From: Fasciolopsis buskii
Taxonomy: Eukaryota > Platyhelminthes > Trematoda > Plagiorchiida > Fasciolidae
DNA: 64,000 bases
Direction: 5' to 3'
NCBI GenBank assembly: GCA_008360955.1
Contig: LUCM01001605.1
Location: 46,976 to 110,975, forward strand
Positions within the stretch are counted from its first letter, which is position 1. The number at the start of each line of letters is the position of its first letter. The translations under genes were made by a program, and so were the position numbers. Of the stretch, positions 38,880 through 49,199 are shown piece after piece. The notes below the pieces were generated by a model, which saw only the letters and a program-made list of their open reading frames with translations, searched no databases and was not told the origin of the DNA.

Positions 38880-39030
38880 TGGACACTTGCGGGATATTAT
38901 TCGGTTGTTCAAACCGAAGCCTAGGGTTGAATTAGGGGACCCCAGACCGAGCCTTTGACGAAATTGTTCAACCCACATAACAACAGGGTGACATGGTGAC
39001 CATGTAACCCGGTGAGGACCGGTGATTTCG
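38880..39030 (+). repeat. Dispersed repeat D, copy 1
   Basis: Shares TAGGGGACCC..ACCGA.CCT, the AACA and ACAGG words and ATGTAACC with 58470-58600 in the same orientation. Confidence 0.45.
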
Positions 39031-39071
39031 TGAGGCTCGCGAACCATGTTCGAGGCTATTTATTTCTGCTA

Positions 39072-39209
39072 GCATTTTTCGTTACATCTTGCGTGGGCCG
39101 CGGCCAACAGAGGGTTGCCATGTGGGGAAGTTGACCGGCGGTGGGAGGGTTCGTACCCGCGACCTTCACGTCAAAACGCCACGACCTTATCCGCTTGGCC
39201 ACCTCCAAC
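39072..39209 (-). mobile_element. SINE family A copy 10, well preserved
   Basis: Minus strand: GGAGGTGGCCAAGCGGATAAGGTCGTGGCGTTTTGACGTGAAGGTCGCGGG, box B GGTACGAACCC, CTCCCACCGCCGGTCAACTTCCCC and GGCCGCGGCCCACG. The AT tail is largely lost. Confidence 0.85.
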
Positions 39210-39399
39210 CCAGCGTGACGTAACCGTCTTTCCAAAGCGGCTTCAGGCCGTATCTTTCGTACATTACGTAAACGATTTTGTCGTACATTGGCATTTTCAA
39301 ACTACCCATCTTTGTCCTCGTAAACAAAATAGTCGGATGCCGTCGACTGCTATCGTTTTCCTTCCTCCTGCTGGACATCATATCTGAAAAAGTTTGGCT

Positions 39400-41130
39400 G
39401 ATGGCAACTTATTAACATTTGCTATTCTTCCGGTTGCCTCACTAAGACCGGGTGGTAGATAGTATGTAAACTGAATTTGGTTTAGACACCCGGCAAGAAA
39501 AGTTTCTCCACTTTTGTGTCAGATCACGGATTTTACAGTGGAATCGGACATCGATGGACCCCTTTGAATTCTTTTCATTTACTTATAGAACTTGGCTTCA
39601 ATTATAAAGTGGGTTTGTGAAAATGAATCTGGCATTTCTACTTTCTGATCTAAATGGATTTCTTCTGGAAAATTTGAAGTTTTCTTTTCCCTCCCATCCA
39701 GGGGTTCAAAATTTTTTCACGTGAGTCAAATCTTGTAAAATTTTACTTAATTAACCAATCTGTTTTCCTTAGAAATAGGATAGAATCTAACGCATCTGTT
39801 CTGTTGAAAAATAAACCGAAATTTGGATTTTTCGGGTTCACTGAGTTTTTAGAACCATTTCGATCGTTCAGCTTAGTTGGATGAGTTATCGAATCATGGT
39901 AATGACCAAGTGCGATACGGTCACTCAGTTCGTTTCGTACACGTAGATTCATCTTTCCTAACATACATATTTCTCCTTTCAGTTTCACAACTTCTAAAAG
40001 CGGTAACCTTCGCTGATCTTCGTTTACACAAACTTGTCCCATTTTTTATTTATTTTATTATCATTGTTTGCACGTTTGCCCTTTCTGGATACAAGATATC
40101 ATCAGCTGGATTGATTTCATATGACGTTTGTTCATTCTCGATGTTATCCTTGCTGTATCTTGGCATCCCTTCGCCCTCGCATAGACCTCAATGCAGCACC
40201 GTGTGATATGTCTGTATCTTGGCCAAGTAGACACAACCTGTGTCTGTTGACGACCGATTCAGCCGTAACCTGTTCCTAACCGCAGCTATCAGGTGCGTCT
40301 ACACTATGCTAAGGCTGCAAGATTCAATTCAAAGTTTACTCCCTATTTATCTTTGAAAAAAGAGAAATCGAAATGCGCATTGTCTAGCTATTTGCTGAAC
40401 AGTAACAATACACTATCAGTTCTATCCTATGTTTTTATACGCGTGTTGATCACGGACTTGATGATATTTGCCTCGAGTTGTTCATCTAAAAATCTGAAAA
40501 CACGATTTTTCCAGTTTTAAAAATAACTATCTGAAAAATGTCGACAGCACCATTATTCCGAATATTTAGCCTTCTCGTGTGTCAAGATTCGGTAACCCGT
40601 AAGCAGAATTTTCCTTTCATTTAGCTGAATGAGCCGGACCATAACGTCAATCGAAAAATAATTCACCAAAATGCATCTCATAACATCTTACTAAAGACTA
40701 ATTGCTGAACGATCTGATAAATGCATGATCGATTTACATGCATTTGACGTTCTTCATCATTGTATCTCACTTGGGTCATGAGCTATGTGAACCGGGTAGG
40801 AGTTGTCGACGGATTGGTTGAACCAACTGTACGGTTCTTTCATAGGGTTCCGGAATGAAGTGAGGCCCGGTGCCGAATACCAGTCCTTGATAATGAGATA
40901 CTGATGTATTATCGGGGATCAATCATTCCATAGGTTGCTTGCCGTACGAGTGCAAGTACTCGAATAGTGTGCTTTTGCTGAATTGGGCAATTATGAACAT
41001 GAGACAGAAAACAACGGACCAATCCAAGTCAATAACAACTGATTTTGGCAAATTAAATCGTCTACATTCACACTATTCTTTCTTCAAAAGATTTGACGAA
41101 CCTTGGAACTGCTGATTTTGATCAGTCACC
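39400..41130. other. No supported gene
   Basis: The 109-codon frame at 39877-40206 has a hydrophobic middle segment but starts and ends without splice signals, and the opposite strand is also open over 99 codons. Neither is called. Confidence 0.35.
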
Positions 41131-41134
41131 CTCG

Positions 41135-41195
41135 AGCGTCAGTTATCTTAACTGGCTAGTGCTCTGTCCAGTAGTAGGAACAGACTAATTATTCA
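41135..41195 (+). repeat. Short dispersed repeat F, copy 1
   Basis: GTCAGTTATCTTAACTGGCTAGTGCTCTGTCCAGTAG...ACAGACTAATTA is repeated at 54748-54805 with scattered changes. Confidence 0.5.
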
Positions 41196-41417
41196 AGAAC
41201 AACCAACGATCTTGCTAAAACCAAATGAGTTTTGTCGAGTGGACGAATGTAGCATGACTCACTCGAGGATCCGTGGTACTGCAAGTCGAATGAAAAATCC
41301 GCGCGAGCTAAGTAGACGTGGACCGTTGAGATCCGTGTCACCGATTATAAATGGTCAAAATATAATGAACGTGTCACTGATTACGCCACTTATTGGCCAT
41401 AAGACAGTTTGTGAACA

Positions 41418-41418
41418 C

Positions 41419-41452
<34 letters not shown>

Positions 41453-41453
41453 G
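41418..41453 (+). promoter_or_regulatory. (TA)n tract in TATA-box position of the 42-kb gene
   Basis: The tract ends 60 bases before the 5'UTR donor at 41514. In the paralogue a TATTTAAA box stands 50 bases before the matching donor. Confidence 0.45.
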
Positions 41454-41513
41454 CTTGAGGGAGACAGCCATATTGAGCACGCTGTATCATTAGTTAAACT
41501 TCAAATCATGAAC

Positions 41514-41573
41514 GTGAGTGCACCAATTATATGGGATGCCCTAAGCTCCCAATATCCTAATCGTGATTTGCAG
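41514..41573 (+). other. 5'UTR mini-intron of the 42-kb gene
   Basis: Donor GTGAGT and acceptor GATTTGCAG, 60 bp. Intron words GTGAGTGCACC and GGGATGCCC match the paralogue's 5'UTR intron. The ATG follows 12 bases after the acceptor. Confidence 0.65.
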
Positions 41574-41585
41574 ATCTTCCAAGCC

Positions 41586-42622
41586 ATGTTCCCGTTCACG
41601 CTGGTCATCATGTGGTTCGTTGTGGACATTTCCGCTGAGGGACAATTAGGAGACGAAATGGCAGCTATGGAAAACACTTTGACTAATTGGGCATCCGGTG
41701 GTAGGTTCTATCAGTTTAGTTTTGTTTCTTTTGCAAACATATTGATAACTTCATGAAATAACTCACCATGTGATATCATCGTTCAACTGACCATCAAGAA
41801 AGCATGGAAGCAGTTTGCATCTGTTTCATCCTTGTTTGGAATCAAGAGCAACGCATATGGACTGCGCCCGAACTGGGATGCGACCGTGAACAAGGACGAA
41901 CGATTTGGAGTCGAACGCCTTAGCCATTACGCTACCGGACAGATTCTGACCGGTTAGCTGAAATTCACCACATCATGTTCCACCTATCCGTGACTGATTT
42001 GCACGGCTACTGTCTGCTAGCTCACACCAATCGACCCCGACTGATAGATGACTTCTGTGCAGGTAGCCTAAGTACGACGAATTCTTTGGATATGACCTAC
42101 AGAGCTTGATTACTTGATGCATGTTAGTAGTAGGGATGATATCACATGGTGAAAACACTCAATCTCCCACTACTAACATGTATTGATAACTTGTTAAGCA
42201 TTTTCTCGTTCTAATTTCACTTGAGATGATCTGATCAAAATAAGGATATGACAAGACACTATCCTTTAGTCCACGGCGTGACAGCAAATTACCAGGGTTT
42301 GCTCATTCAGTTTCGCCATTTTTTCACACTACTTACATTGTCCTATAACGCGTATTATTTTGATCGCTCACTATTCATTGAACATGCTTATCTGGATTGG
42401 GCACAATTGTTAATTGTGTACTATTTCGATTGATTCCTTTGTTCAATCAATTTGGCAGGCATTTTCAACGCATTCTGTCATACATGTACCAAATGCAGTC
42501 GAGGTATGTGTTGCAAGGCGTGCTCACAACATGGCTCGTGTGATGCAGCCGGATGTAAACCATCCGGTCCACCGCCTCATGTGAATGTTGATCCGTACAC
42601 GTACATGAATGTGCATCACTGA
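41586..42622 (+). CDS. Small secreted cysteine-rich protein, 92 aa, two exons
   Basis: Exon 1 is 41586-41700 (115 nt) and exon 2 is 42459-42622 (164 nt). Donor G|GTAGGT and acceptor TTTGGCAG join in phase 1. The signal peptide MFPFTLVIMWFVVDISAEG is followed by a short linker (QLGDEMAAMENTLTNWASGG). Exon 2 has eight cysteines spaced C-x2-C-x2-C-x4-CC-x2-C-x5-C-x4-C, then PSGPPPHVNVDPYTYMNVHH and TGA. It shares every exon boundary with the minus-strand gene at 28.6 kb, so the two are paralogues in opposite orientation. The intron (758 bp, against 386 bp in the paralogue) contains a family B insertion. A convergent candidate exon on the minus strand ends about 205 bp downstream. Secretion and disulphide bonding are inferred; the molecular role is unknown. 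Confidence 0.82.
41752..42180 (-). mobile_element. SINE family B insertion in an intron, with 12-bp flanking repeats
   Basis: Near-complete minus-strand element flanked by TATTGATAACTT at 41740-41751 and 42181-42192, a good target-site duplication. It holds the tRNA-like core (AGCGTAATGGCTAAGGCGTTCGACTC, box B near CACGGTCGCATCCCAGTTCGGGCG) and the 5' block. Its right end, 42119-42180, is a palindrome: CATGTTAGTAGTAGGGA ... TCCCACTACTAACATG, formed by an inverted piece of the element's own 3' end. Confidence 0.88.
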
Positions 42623-42826
42623 TATCGGCCCGCCAATCTGACAATGATCGACCAAGATCATCATTAATTATTTTGTCTCTCTGTCATCCAAACCTGCTCG
42701 CTTATCCCAACCGAATAGAACACATGTGTTGTGTTCACTCGCTTGCATTCCATTATTTTGTGTGAAACAAAAACAACTACATGAAATAGACTACCCATTT
42801 TCAAATGAATTGGGTGTTCTCATCTC

Positions 42827-43045
42827 CTAAAGTTGTGCTTTCTCTGATGGTTGTTCAAATAGCAGAGGATTAGAACACTCGGAAATTTGTTGTCCATTAT
42901 ACATTTCATTGTTCGAGACGACGACGATCAAGGTGAAATGTGTATCCTCGACTGGATGGCGACAATTGTGTATGGGGTACCCTGGGAAAACGATGAGGTC
43001 ACATTTTTGGATCCCATTGTCACATTCCAACTGATACTTATCTTT
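42827..43045 (-). CDS. Candidate terminal exon, secreted or receptor-like
   Basis: After a fair acceptor (ATTTCGGATTCTCCAG) the minus strand stays open for 72 codons to TAG at 42827. It reads KDKYQLECDNGIQKCDLIVF, then HNCRHPVEDTHFTLIVVVSN, then GQQISECSNPLLFEQPSEK. There are four cysteines, and the strand-like FTLIVVVSNN...YNGQQISE resembles the end of a fibronectin type III or similar beta-sandwich domain. The upstream exons were not found. The resemblance is weak and the plus strand is also open for 65 codons here, but the codons read better on the minus strand. Confidence 0.35.
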   Translation of the reverse strand, partial: KDKYQLECDNGIQKCDLIVFPGYPIHNCRHPVEDTHFTLIVVVSNNEMYNGQQISECSNPLLFEQPSEKAQL

Positions 43046-43481
43046 CTGGAGAATCCGAAATATCAACCGTATAGAGTGTCTTAACAAAGCGAAAAAAAAC
43101 TTTAACTCACGACTTTAATAACGATTTGTGATTTTCACAAAATAATTCTTCCCATTCCTCTGCGAAATTGCATGTTTCACAAAAATTAATTTGCTAGCCG
43201 GTATGATTGAAGAACTACTCACTTGCCCGGTTAAAAACTGACGAGCACTACTTCTGAGCAAATGTCTCGTGTTACACTTAAACCTATGCCATTTCTCATT
43301 TTATTTCGAATTGTACCAAAAAAACCATTCGGAACTATGCCAAAAGTATTCGGAAACGCCATTCTGCTGGTTTATAGACGTCTCGTTTGCATTGGTCCAA
43401 GGTATGACCCATCTTACATGAGCCCACTTGTCCGCGCGTATTGTAAGGTGTACTGATTATCAGTGGATTGCTTTTGAAGTT

Positions 43482-43591
43482 TGTGAGTAGCTGCTCTATC
43501 ACCATGTTTTATAAAACACAGACATGCTTCTNNNNNNNNNNTGTGAGTAGCTGCTCTATCACCATGTTTTATAAAACACAGACATGCTTCT
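43482..43591. other. Assembly join: 50-bp exact repeat around ten Ns
   Basis: The 50 bases at 43482-43531 are repeated exactly at 43542-43591 on either side of N x 10. This is what an unmerged overlap between two contigs looks like. It should be read as one copy, with the true length of the locus about 60 bases shorter. Confidence 0.9.
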
Positions 43592-43995
43592 GTCGAATGG
43601 CAAGTAATTTTAATATAAGTTGGAACAATTTTGACATATCTCCAACTTAATAAGAGTAATGGTGTAGACAACAAAACGAAGGCTCCTGGGTTCTGTTTCC
43701 TCGATGCGAATTGTTTCCACGTGCAACCGATTGAGATTTCATTCATTACTGATGAATACCTTGCCACAAAAGGATAGTATTGTTTAAGTTGTTCAGTTCG
43801 CACTACTTTTGTTGCTACTATTTTAATCAGTAGATTCGGGGAAACTGTCGTGTAATGTGTGGACGCTCAGCTGTTTAAACGAATGGTTTCTGGTGATGAT
43901 CTCCCTAGAAATGATGTTCGAGGAACTTGGGATGGCGACATTGTTTGGCTATCCATATTGCACAGAGGGATGTTCGTTTGCGGAACCCATGGAAG

Positions 43996-44139
43996 GCTTT
44001 GATTTTGAAATATAACCCATCGTGGCGATGGATAGTTAACGAAGCACATGAACTTGTCGAAAACACCGGCAAAGAAGACTCTTCAGACGTGTTACGTAAG
44101 ATCGAGAAGGTAGTTTCTTTACCAAGTAAAGAAACATAG
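43996..44139 (+). CDS. Candidate terminal exon, 47 aa
   Basis: From a possible acceptor CATGGAAG the frame reads ALILKYNPSWRWIVNEAHEL and VENTGKEDSSDVLRKIEKVV to a TAG at 44137. It is charged and looks helical, more like real coding sequence than the neighbouring frames. The upstream part of the frame (from 43927) is also open. No homologue is recognised and no upstream exon is identified. Confidence 0.3.
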   Translation, partial: ALILKYNPSWRWIVNEAHELVENTGKEDSSDVLRKIEKVVSLPSKET

Positions 44140-45160
44140 TCCAATATGATTACAAAACAAATGAACGAACGTTACAAATATGTATCCGCAACTAAGATTA
44201 TTCTGGGTCATCGATCAGGCAAAAAACTCTAACGAAACAGAAGCTCTGTATGCAATTTCAAACAACTTGTTTCCGTTTTCTAACTGTACAAAAATATGAA
44301 TTTGCTCAAATACGCCGAGAATTTATTTAGCCCCAGCTTAAAACCCGAAATTCGAAGAAATTGCGTTGGTGAATGAATTAACTACTTTCATTCCTATTCC
44401 CGTTCACAATCTTCGACGGTCACGTTGATTGTCCATGATATGGTCTCAATGACTCCAATGTTCACGTGTAAGCCGGTAGCGAAATGGTCCAAGTTCCATG
44501 GGGTGCACTAGTCATACAAGTCACTTTAATATTCACATTTGTAACGGAAAAACGCTGTTCCCAATGTCAAATGGCAATCTAAAAATCGCCAATTTGTTTG
44601 CATTCTGGAACGGAATTATCAATCACATTACTGTCATACTTGCCAACTGATAATATCTGACGGAATGCTATTGAAGTAACTGACCCTTGGTGCACCGTTT
44701 CTAAATGGTTTTTTGTTCAAAACTATGCACTACCAAAAATGTCAATAATTACCAACTAGTCGCTGACCTCGATCGAAGCGTGAATCGTCTTTTTGTTTAC
44801 CAACGTTCTCCTTTCGCCTTGCGGTAGCTGGAAGTAATGTGATTCCATGATGTTTGGAATCCGAACTTATAGATCAGTAAACAAATAACTATACTATTCC
44901 CGTAAAAAATGCTGTCGTTTTTCTGTAAATAAGACTTTAGGGCTTTTATTCAATACGGAATAGAAACGTACTCCACTCCAATTCGTCTAATTAGAGGTCA
45001 TTTATTAACATCTGTACATCAGTTTGCTAGTTCTAGCAGACCGTAATACCCCCATGAAGTCAGCAGACGTATGCGTACAACCCTTGCTTAGAACGCTAAG
45101 AGTCTTAGAGCTATGAGAAATCGAAGTCCATATGCTCACATTTCTCAGTAGAATGGTAGA
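44140..45160. other. No supported gene
   Basis: Short frames only; no repeat words recognised. Confidence 0.4.
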
Positions 45161-45166
45161 TACAGA

Positions 45167-45510
45167 TGCATATTAGTGGTAGGAGGTGATGAATGATGAT
45201 GAATGATATCATCGCTCGAATCGCCATAGAGAAATGAAGAAATAAATCAGTAGGGGTCGATCGCTGTGAGCTAACGGACAGTAAACGTGCAAATCAGTCA
45301 CGGATAGGTGCAACATCAAGTGGTGAAGTTCAACAAACCGTTGAGAGCATGCCCGGTAGCGTAATGGCTAAGGCGTTTGACTCAGAATCGTTCGTCCTTG
45401 TTCGGGTTCGCGTCCCAGTTCGGGTGCGGTGGATATGCACTGCTGATGATTCCTAACAGGGGTGAAACAGCTGTACAGTGCTTCCATGTTTTCTTTATGG
45501 TTAGTTGACT
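45167..45510 (+). mobile_element. SINE family B with inverted 5' end
   Basis: Starts with an inverted copy of the 3' end (CATATTAGTGGTAGGAGGTG and ATGATATCATCGCTCGAATCGCCATAGAGAAA on the plus strand). Then comes the plus-strand body: ATCAGTAGGGGTCGATCGCTGTGAGCTAACGGACAGTAAACGTGCAAATCAGTCACGGATAGGTGC, the tRNA-like GCATGCCCGGTAGCGTAATGGCTAAGGCGTTTGACTCAGAATCG with box B CGGGTTCGCGTCCC, and CAGCTGTACAGTGCTTCC. Confidence 0.88.
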
Positions 45511-45627
45511 TATGAGAAATAGACACATTTTGAGTTCGAAATCGCAGAGTACTTTTTGTCTTGGCACCTCAAGAACAGTAGTATTGCATATCCCATAGGC
45601 CATATCAAGGTTTACTTCCAAAGGATT

Positions 45628-46005
45628 TCATCGAAACAGGAAAACCAGGATTTCTTCAGTGTTATTGCAAAAGACACGGATGGCATAGACCACAACCTCA
45701 TGCGCATTTGTCTTAAAGTAACCTTTATACAGACGGCACATGCAAAACAAAATTGCCATCTCCAAGTTAAGTAATTGGAAAAAGAATATGCAGGCTTTCT
45801 TCATCCCAATCGATCGGCTGCACACTAGCCACGGGCATTGTGTAGCGCATCGTGCTTTGCCTCGGAGTATTTGCGGTTTTGCTGATCTGGCATAAACTTC
45901 GATAGAAGACTTCATATGTTCAGATAAAAAGTATTTGCCTGAAATCTCAGCTAGGATGAGAATCACAGCGGCCATTGGAAATTTCGGGTGACCATTGCGA
46001 CTCAT
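45628..46005 (-). CDS. Possible secreted-protein first exon
   Basis: A true ATG at 46005 opens MSRNGHPKFPMAAVILILAE, a plausible signal peptide (cleavage after about ISG), then a basic stretch with paired cysteines (GKARCATQCPWLVCSRS). The frame stays open for 125 codons, but the last part is probably intron. Just upstream a 37-bp 5'UTR mini-intron can be read (GTGAGT donor at 46062, AACAG acceptor at 46026), the same layout and size as at 61.7 kb. The plus strand is also open opposite the 3' half (45556-45774), so the exon end is unknown. Confidence 0.3.
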   Translation of the reverse strand: MSRNGHPKFPMAAVILILAEISGKYFLSEHMKSSIEVYARSAKPQILRGKARCATQCPWLVCSRSIGMKKACIFFFQLLNLEMAILFCMCRLYKGYFKTNAHEVVVYAIRVFCNNTEEILVFLFR

Positions 46006-46773
46006 TAGGTTGTTTGTAAAAAAGACTGTTAAATTTCCATATTAATTGATGACAATACTCACTTAGTATTGGAAAATAAACGACATCAACAAATATCAAT
46101 TTAACAGTTTTCCAATCTTCGCCATATCCCGAACAATTAATACATCCCTCGGTGACAGGAAATAACTTGAAATTTGCGTCCTTTCATTTTTACAATTTCG
46201 AGCCCATCTCCGTTGTCATCATGACCTTTAGAATCAGCTTGACAATTCTACACGATCTACCAGATGCTCTGTTCCGGTGTTTCTGAGAACGTGAAGGATT
46301 GTCTAAAGATTTTCCAAACGCCAGCTAGCTCTCGGTACCAGAAAAGAGCACAGATATCACCTGCGTGAACTGCGACAACATATCAGCCTCAGTGAAATAA
46401 AGGCCAAAATTTTTGGATTGTTCTACTAAACCACTTTGTTGCAGTCCTAAGTGAGCGAAACCATTCCGATGAGTGTAATTTGTGATTTTACATCCAGCCG
46501 GGGGTCGTATGCAGAGGCATCTTACAGATTAGGGCAAAATTCTTTAGCTCTGCCACTAATTTTCTAATCACGATTTAGGTTATATATTATCCTGTGTCCG
46601 GCTTGATTCACGAGCGTAGTGTTTGGGGCATGCCCCATGACCGTTCAACCCACCGCATGAGGGAATGTCAGTTATGGCCGTGAAATTTCAATGGTGCAGA
46701 GCCGAACGAGGTCCTAATCGGTCAGCTCGGTTAACCCTAGTGGCTATTTCGGCCAACATTGTGAAATAATCAG

Positions 46774-47241
46774 CTAACCACGAAGTTTATTAGACTGCCT
46801 AGGTCCTACATCGTAGCAGGAAAAGCTTACATCCAGGACTATGATGTATGGTCTGGAAAGTGAGGATGCTATCTGTTGCCAAAAACGCAAGACGGATTTT
46901 TTGGTACGATGAGTTGTGCGACTGTGAAGCTGAATCATGTCTGGGAAGTAGGAATGGCCGACAAACCAGTTTGGACTCAAGTGAATGATGCCTGGGCCAA
47001 AGATCGGATAAAGTCCAACCCATGGGGCAAATACGGAATCAACCAGGCGCCCTAATTCACGAAGAGATTGAAATTGGTTTGAATTTGTGACAGACCCGAA
47101 AGTTAGTGGGGAGCGTTGCCTGAAGTAGACAGCAAAGAAGGGACAACGGATGCGAGAGGAAGAGGGATGGGACAATCGGCTGAGGTGTACTAATCGGAGG
47201 AGATCGAAATATTTTGTTTGATTAGTAGTGTTGGCTTTCAA
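46774..47241 (-). other. Longest open frame in the window, 155 codons, nature unknown
   Basis: Serine-, arginine- and histidine-rich, with RLSHPSSSRIRCPFFAVYFR near the start. A second minus frame is open inside it (46799-47023). It shows no signal peptide, no recognisable domain and no convincing splice sites. It could be the antisense of a decayed transposon; I cannot say. Confidence 0.25.
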
Positions 47242-47500
47242 AAAGCCATCTAATCGTTCTTGCTGAATTTAGCGGGATGGGATTGAATTAGAATCAAGAC
47301 GACTGACTGAAGATCCCAGAGTTAGCGATGGCGATAACTAGGTAAAAATCACAAGTAATCCATTTAAACCAAAATAGGCAGCACTTCGGCTCTCGGAATC
47401 TTGATGTCGGCTTACAATATACGCATTAAAAAAATACCCCATTGTGCTCAACTGTAACGTTTTATGCGTTCTTTCGCGTTTTCAGCTGTTCTTATTTCAG

Positions 47501-47663
47501 AAAAAATAGAGTAGTTTCACTCATCGCTTCCTTCAGCATGCGTGACAAATCTCGTAGAATGAACAATTTGATTGGTTATAATAGGTTGCTGAGAGCTCTA
47601 GCAGAAACTCGATCTCGGTTTGCGAGAAGCAGTGATAGACAAGGGCAAGTGGAATGTGTTTAG
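47501..47663 (+). CDS. Candidate terminal exon, 53 aa, basic helical
   Basis: A good acceptor (CTGTTCTTATTTCAG) opens a frame reading NRVVSLIASFSMRDKSRRMN, then GYNRLLRALAETRSRFARSS and DRQGQVECV to TAG at 47661. Arg-rich and probably helical. The exon starts in phase 2. No upstream exon or homologue is identified. Confidence 0.3.
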
Positions 47664-47787
47664 ATATGAAATCGGGAGTGTATGCAATGACAACTAAGGT
47701 AAGTGAATGCAAGAAGTCAACGCGTTGATGGGATAGTGTACTTGTGGACAAGGAGATCTGTAGTGTTACCTCTCATCTTTTTTTCCT

Positions 47788-47942
47788 TTATTAATGAAAT
47801 AGCAGTGTACATCAAGTTTCAGGAAGGAAACCGCGGCCAACAAAGAGCTGCCAAGTGGGAAAGTTGACTGGCGGTGAGAGGATTCGAACCCGCGACCCTC
47901 ACGATCAAACGCCACGACCTTATTCGCTTGGCCACCGCCGGC
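47788..47942 (-). mobile_element. SINE family A copy 11, near consensus
   Basis: Minus strand: GCCGGCGGTGGCCAAGCGAATAAGGTCGTGGCGTTTGATCGTGAGGGTCGCGGGTTCGAATCCTCTCACCGCCAGTCAACTTTCCCACTTGGCAGC, then GGCCGCGGTTTCCTTCCTGAAAC and TGTTATTTCATTAATAAAGG. The best copy for reading the family. Confidence 0.92.
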
Positions 47943-49199
47943 TTGCTTCCGCGGAGGCATTTGACACGGTAAACAGTCACTGATTTCAGACTTGGAATTC
48001 TCCGATGTCATTATCTCACCCGGAGGTCTTGCACTACTCAATTATGTTTGAGTTTGGTTTCGTTAGGCTAGCGAAGGAATATTTCAAAACTCCTAATCTG
48101 ATACGATATACTATCAACGTTAATATCAAAATATCGGAGAGGGCACATAACTTCCAATATCTTGGTTGTAAAGACATTCGGCAATCAGTTAGGCATTCGA
48201 CTTGCCAGTTTCGTTTTCTTTAATTTCCGGTTAATTGTGCATAGTCGTTTAGACCTAGTTTCACGCTGTTTTGTGGGTGTTTTCGATACTCGAAATTGCT
48301 CATTGGAATTAGCGTGTCATAAGAGCTTGAAGTTAGGTAGAGTGTCTTTGCGACAAAGAGGTGAAACTCGAGCTTACAAAAACTTACCCGTTTCATGCAG
48401 GCTGTTTTGAATGCGTGGGTGATCTCACCCTAGTTAATGATTGGATAGTAAGCAAACTGAGGTTTCCCCGTACTTTTCTCAAATTAAAAACCAAAACAAA
48501 ATGTCGAGTTTTACTATTCACGAATCAGAGTGAACACATTGCGATAATGTCCCGTAACTGTGTGGCAACGTTATCGGTAGCCCACCGTTAACCATACTCC
48601 TTTTTTAGTCACCAGCTAAGGGATGACGTTGCATCCATCGTTGGTCAATCACACACTTGATTCGTCTGAATATTATTTGTCCATTTCTTTTTACTTGCTC
48701 CGGCGTCTGCACGTTTGATTTAAGTGTTGTCTTAAATTTCCCTGTTTGCTTACAGAAAGAAAACTAACCCGTATTTTGGTGTGTGTCGATTTCACCTTCC
48801 GACTTTCTTTCGAAGGTTATTAGATGAGCATCTGACCAAGTGGTCAATTTCAATCTAGATCTGTTGGTCTTCAAATCAAAACAATTCATCTTGATCAATG
48901 CTTGTCGGTAGCAGAATAAATTAGTTCTCATGAGAAAACAAAGCAACATACCGTGTTTGTTTAGGGGAAACATACTGGTGACACAAATTTACAATAAACC
49001 GAGATTTCATTGATGCTAAACGACTACTAATAGTTTTCACTCCGAATATGAACATCATGTGAATTTGTATCTGTAGTTTTTTTGTATTGCCTCGATATTT
49101 TCTCCTATCCGATAGAAATAGGCATCAATTTATTCCGTAAAGCCTCTTCGAATACGTTCACTGACGGAATATACTTGTAAAGAAATGTACTTCCAGGTC

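Noticed and set aside
43414..43803. 129-codon minus-strand frame across the N gap
   Set aside because: Created by the duplicated contig overlap and the Ns.
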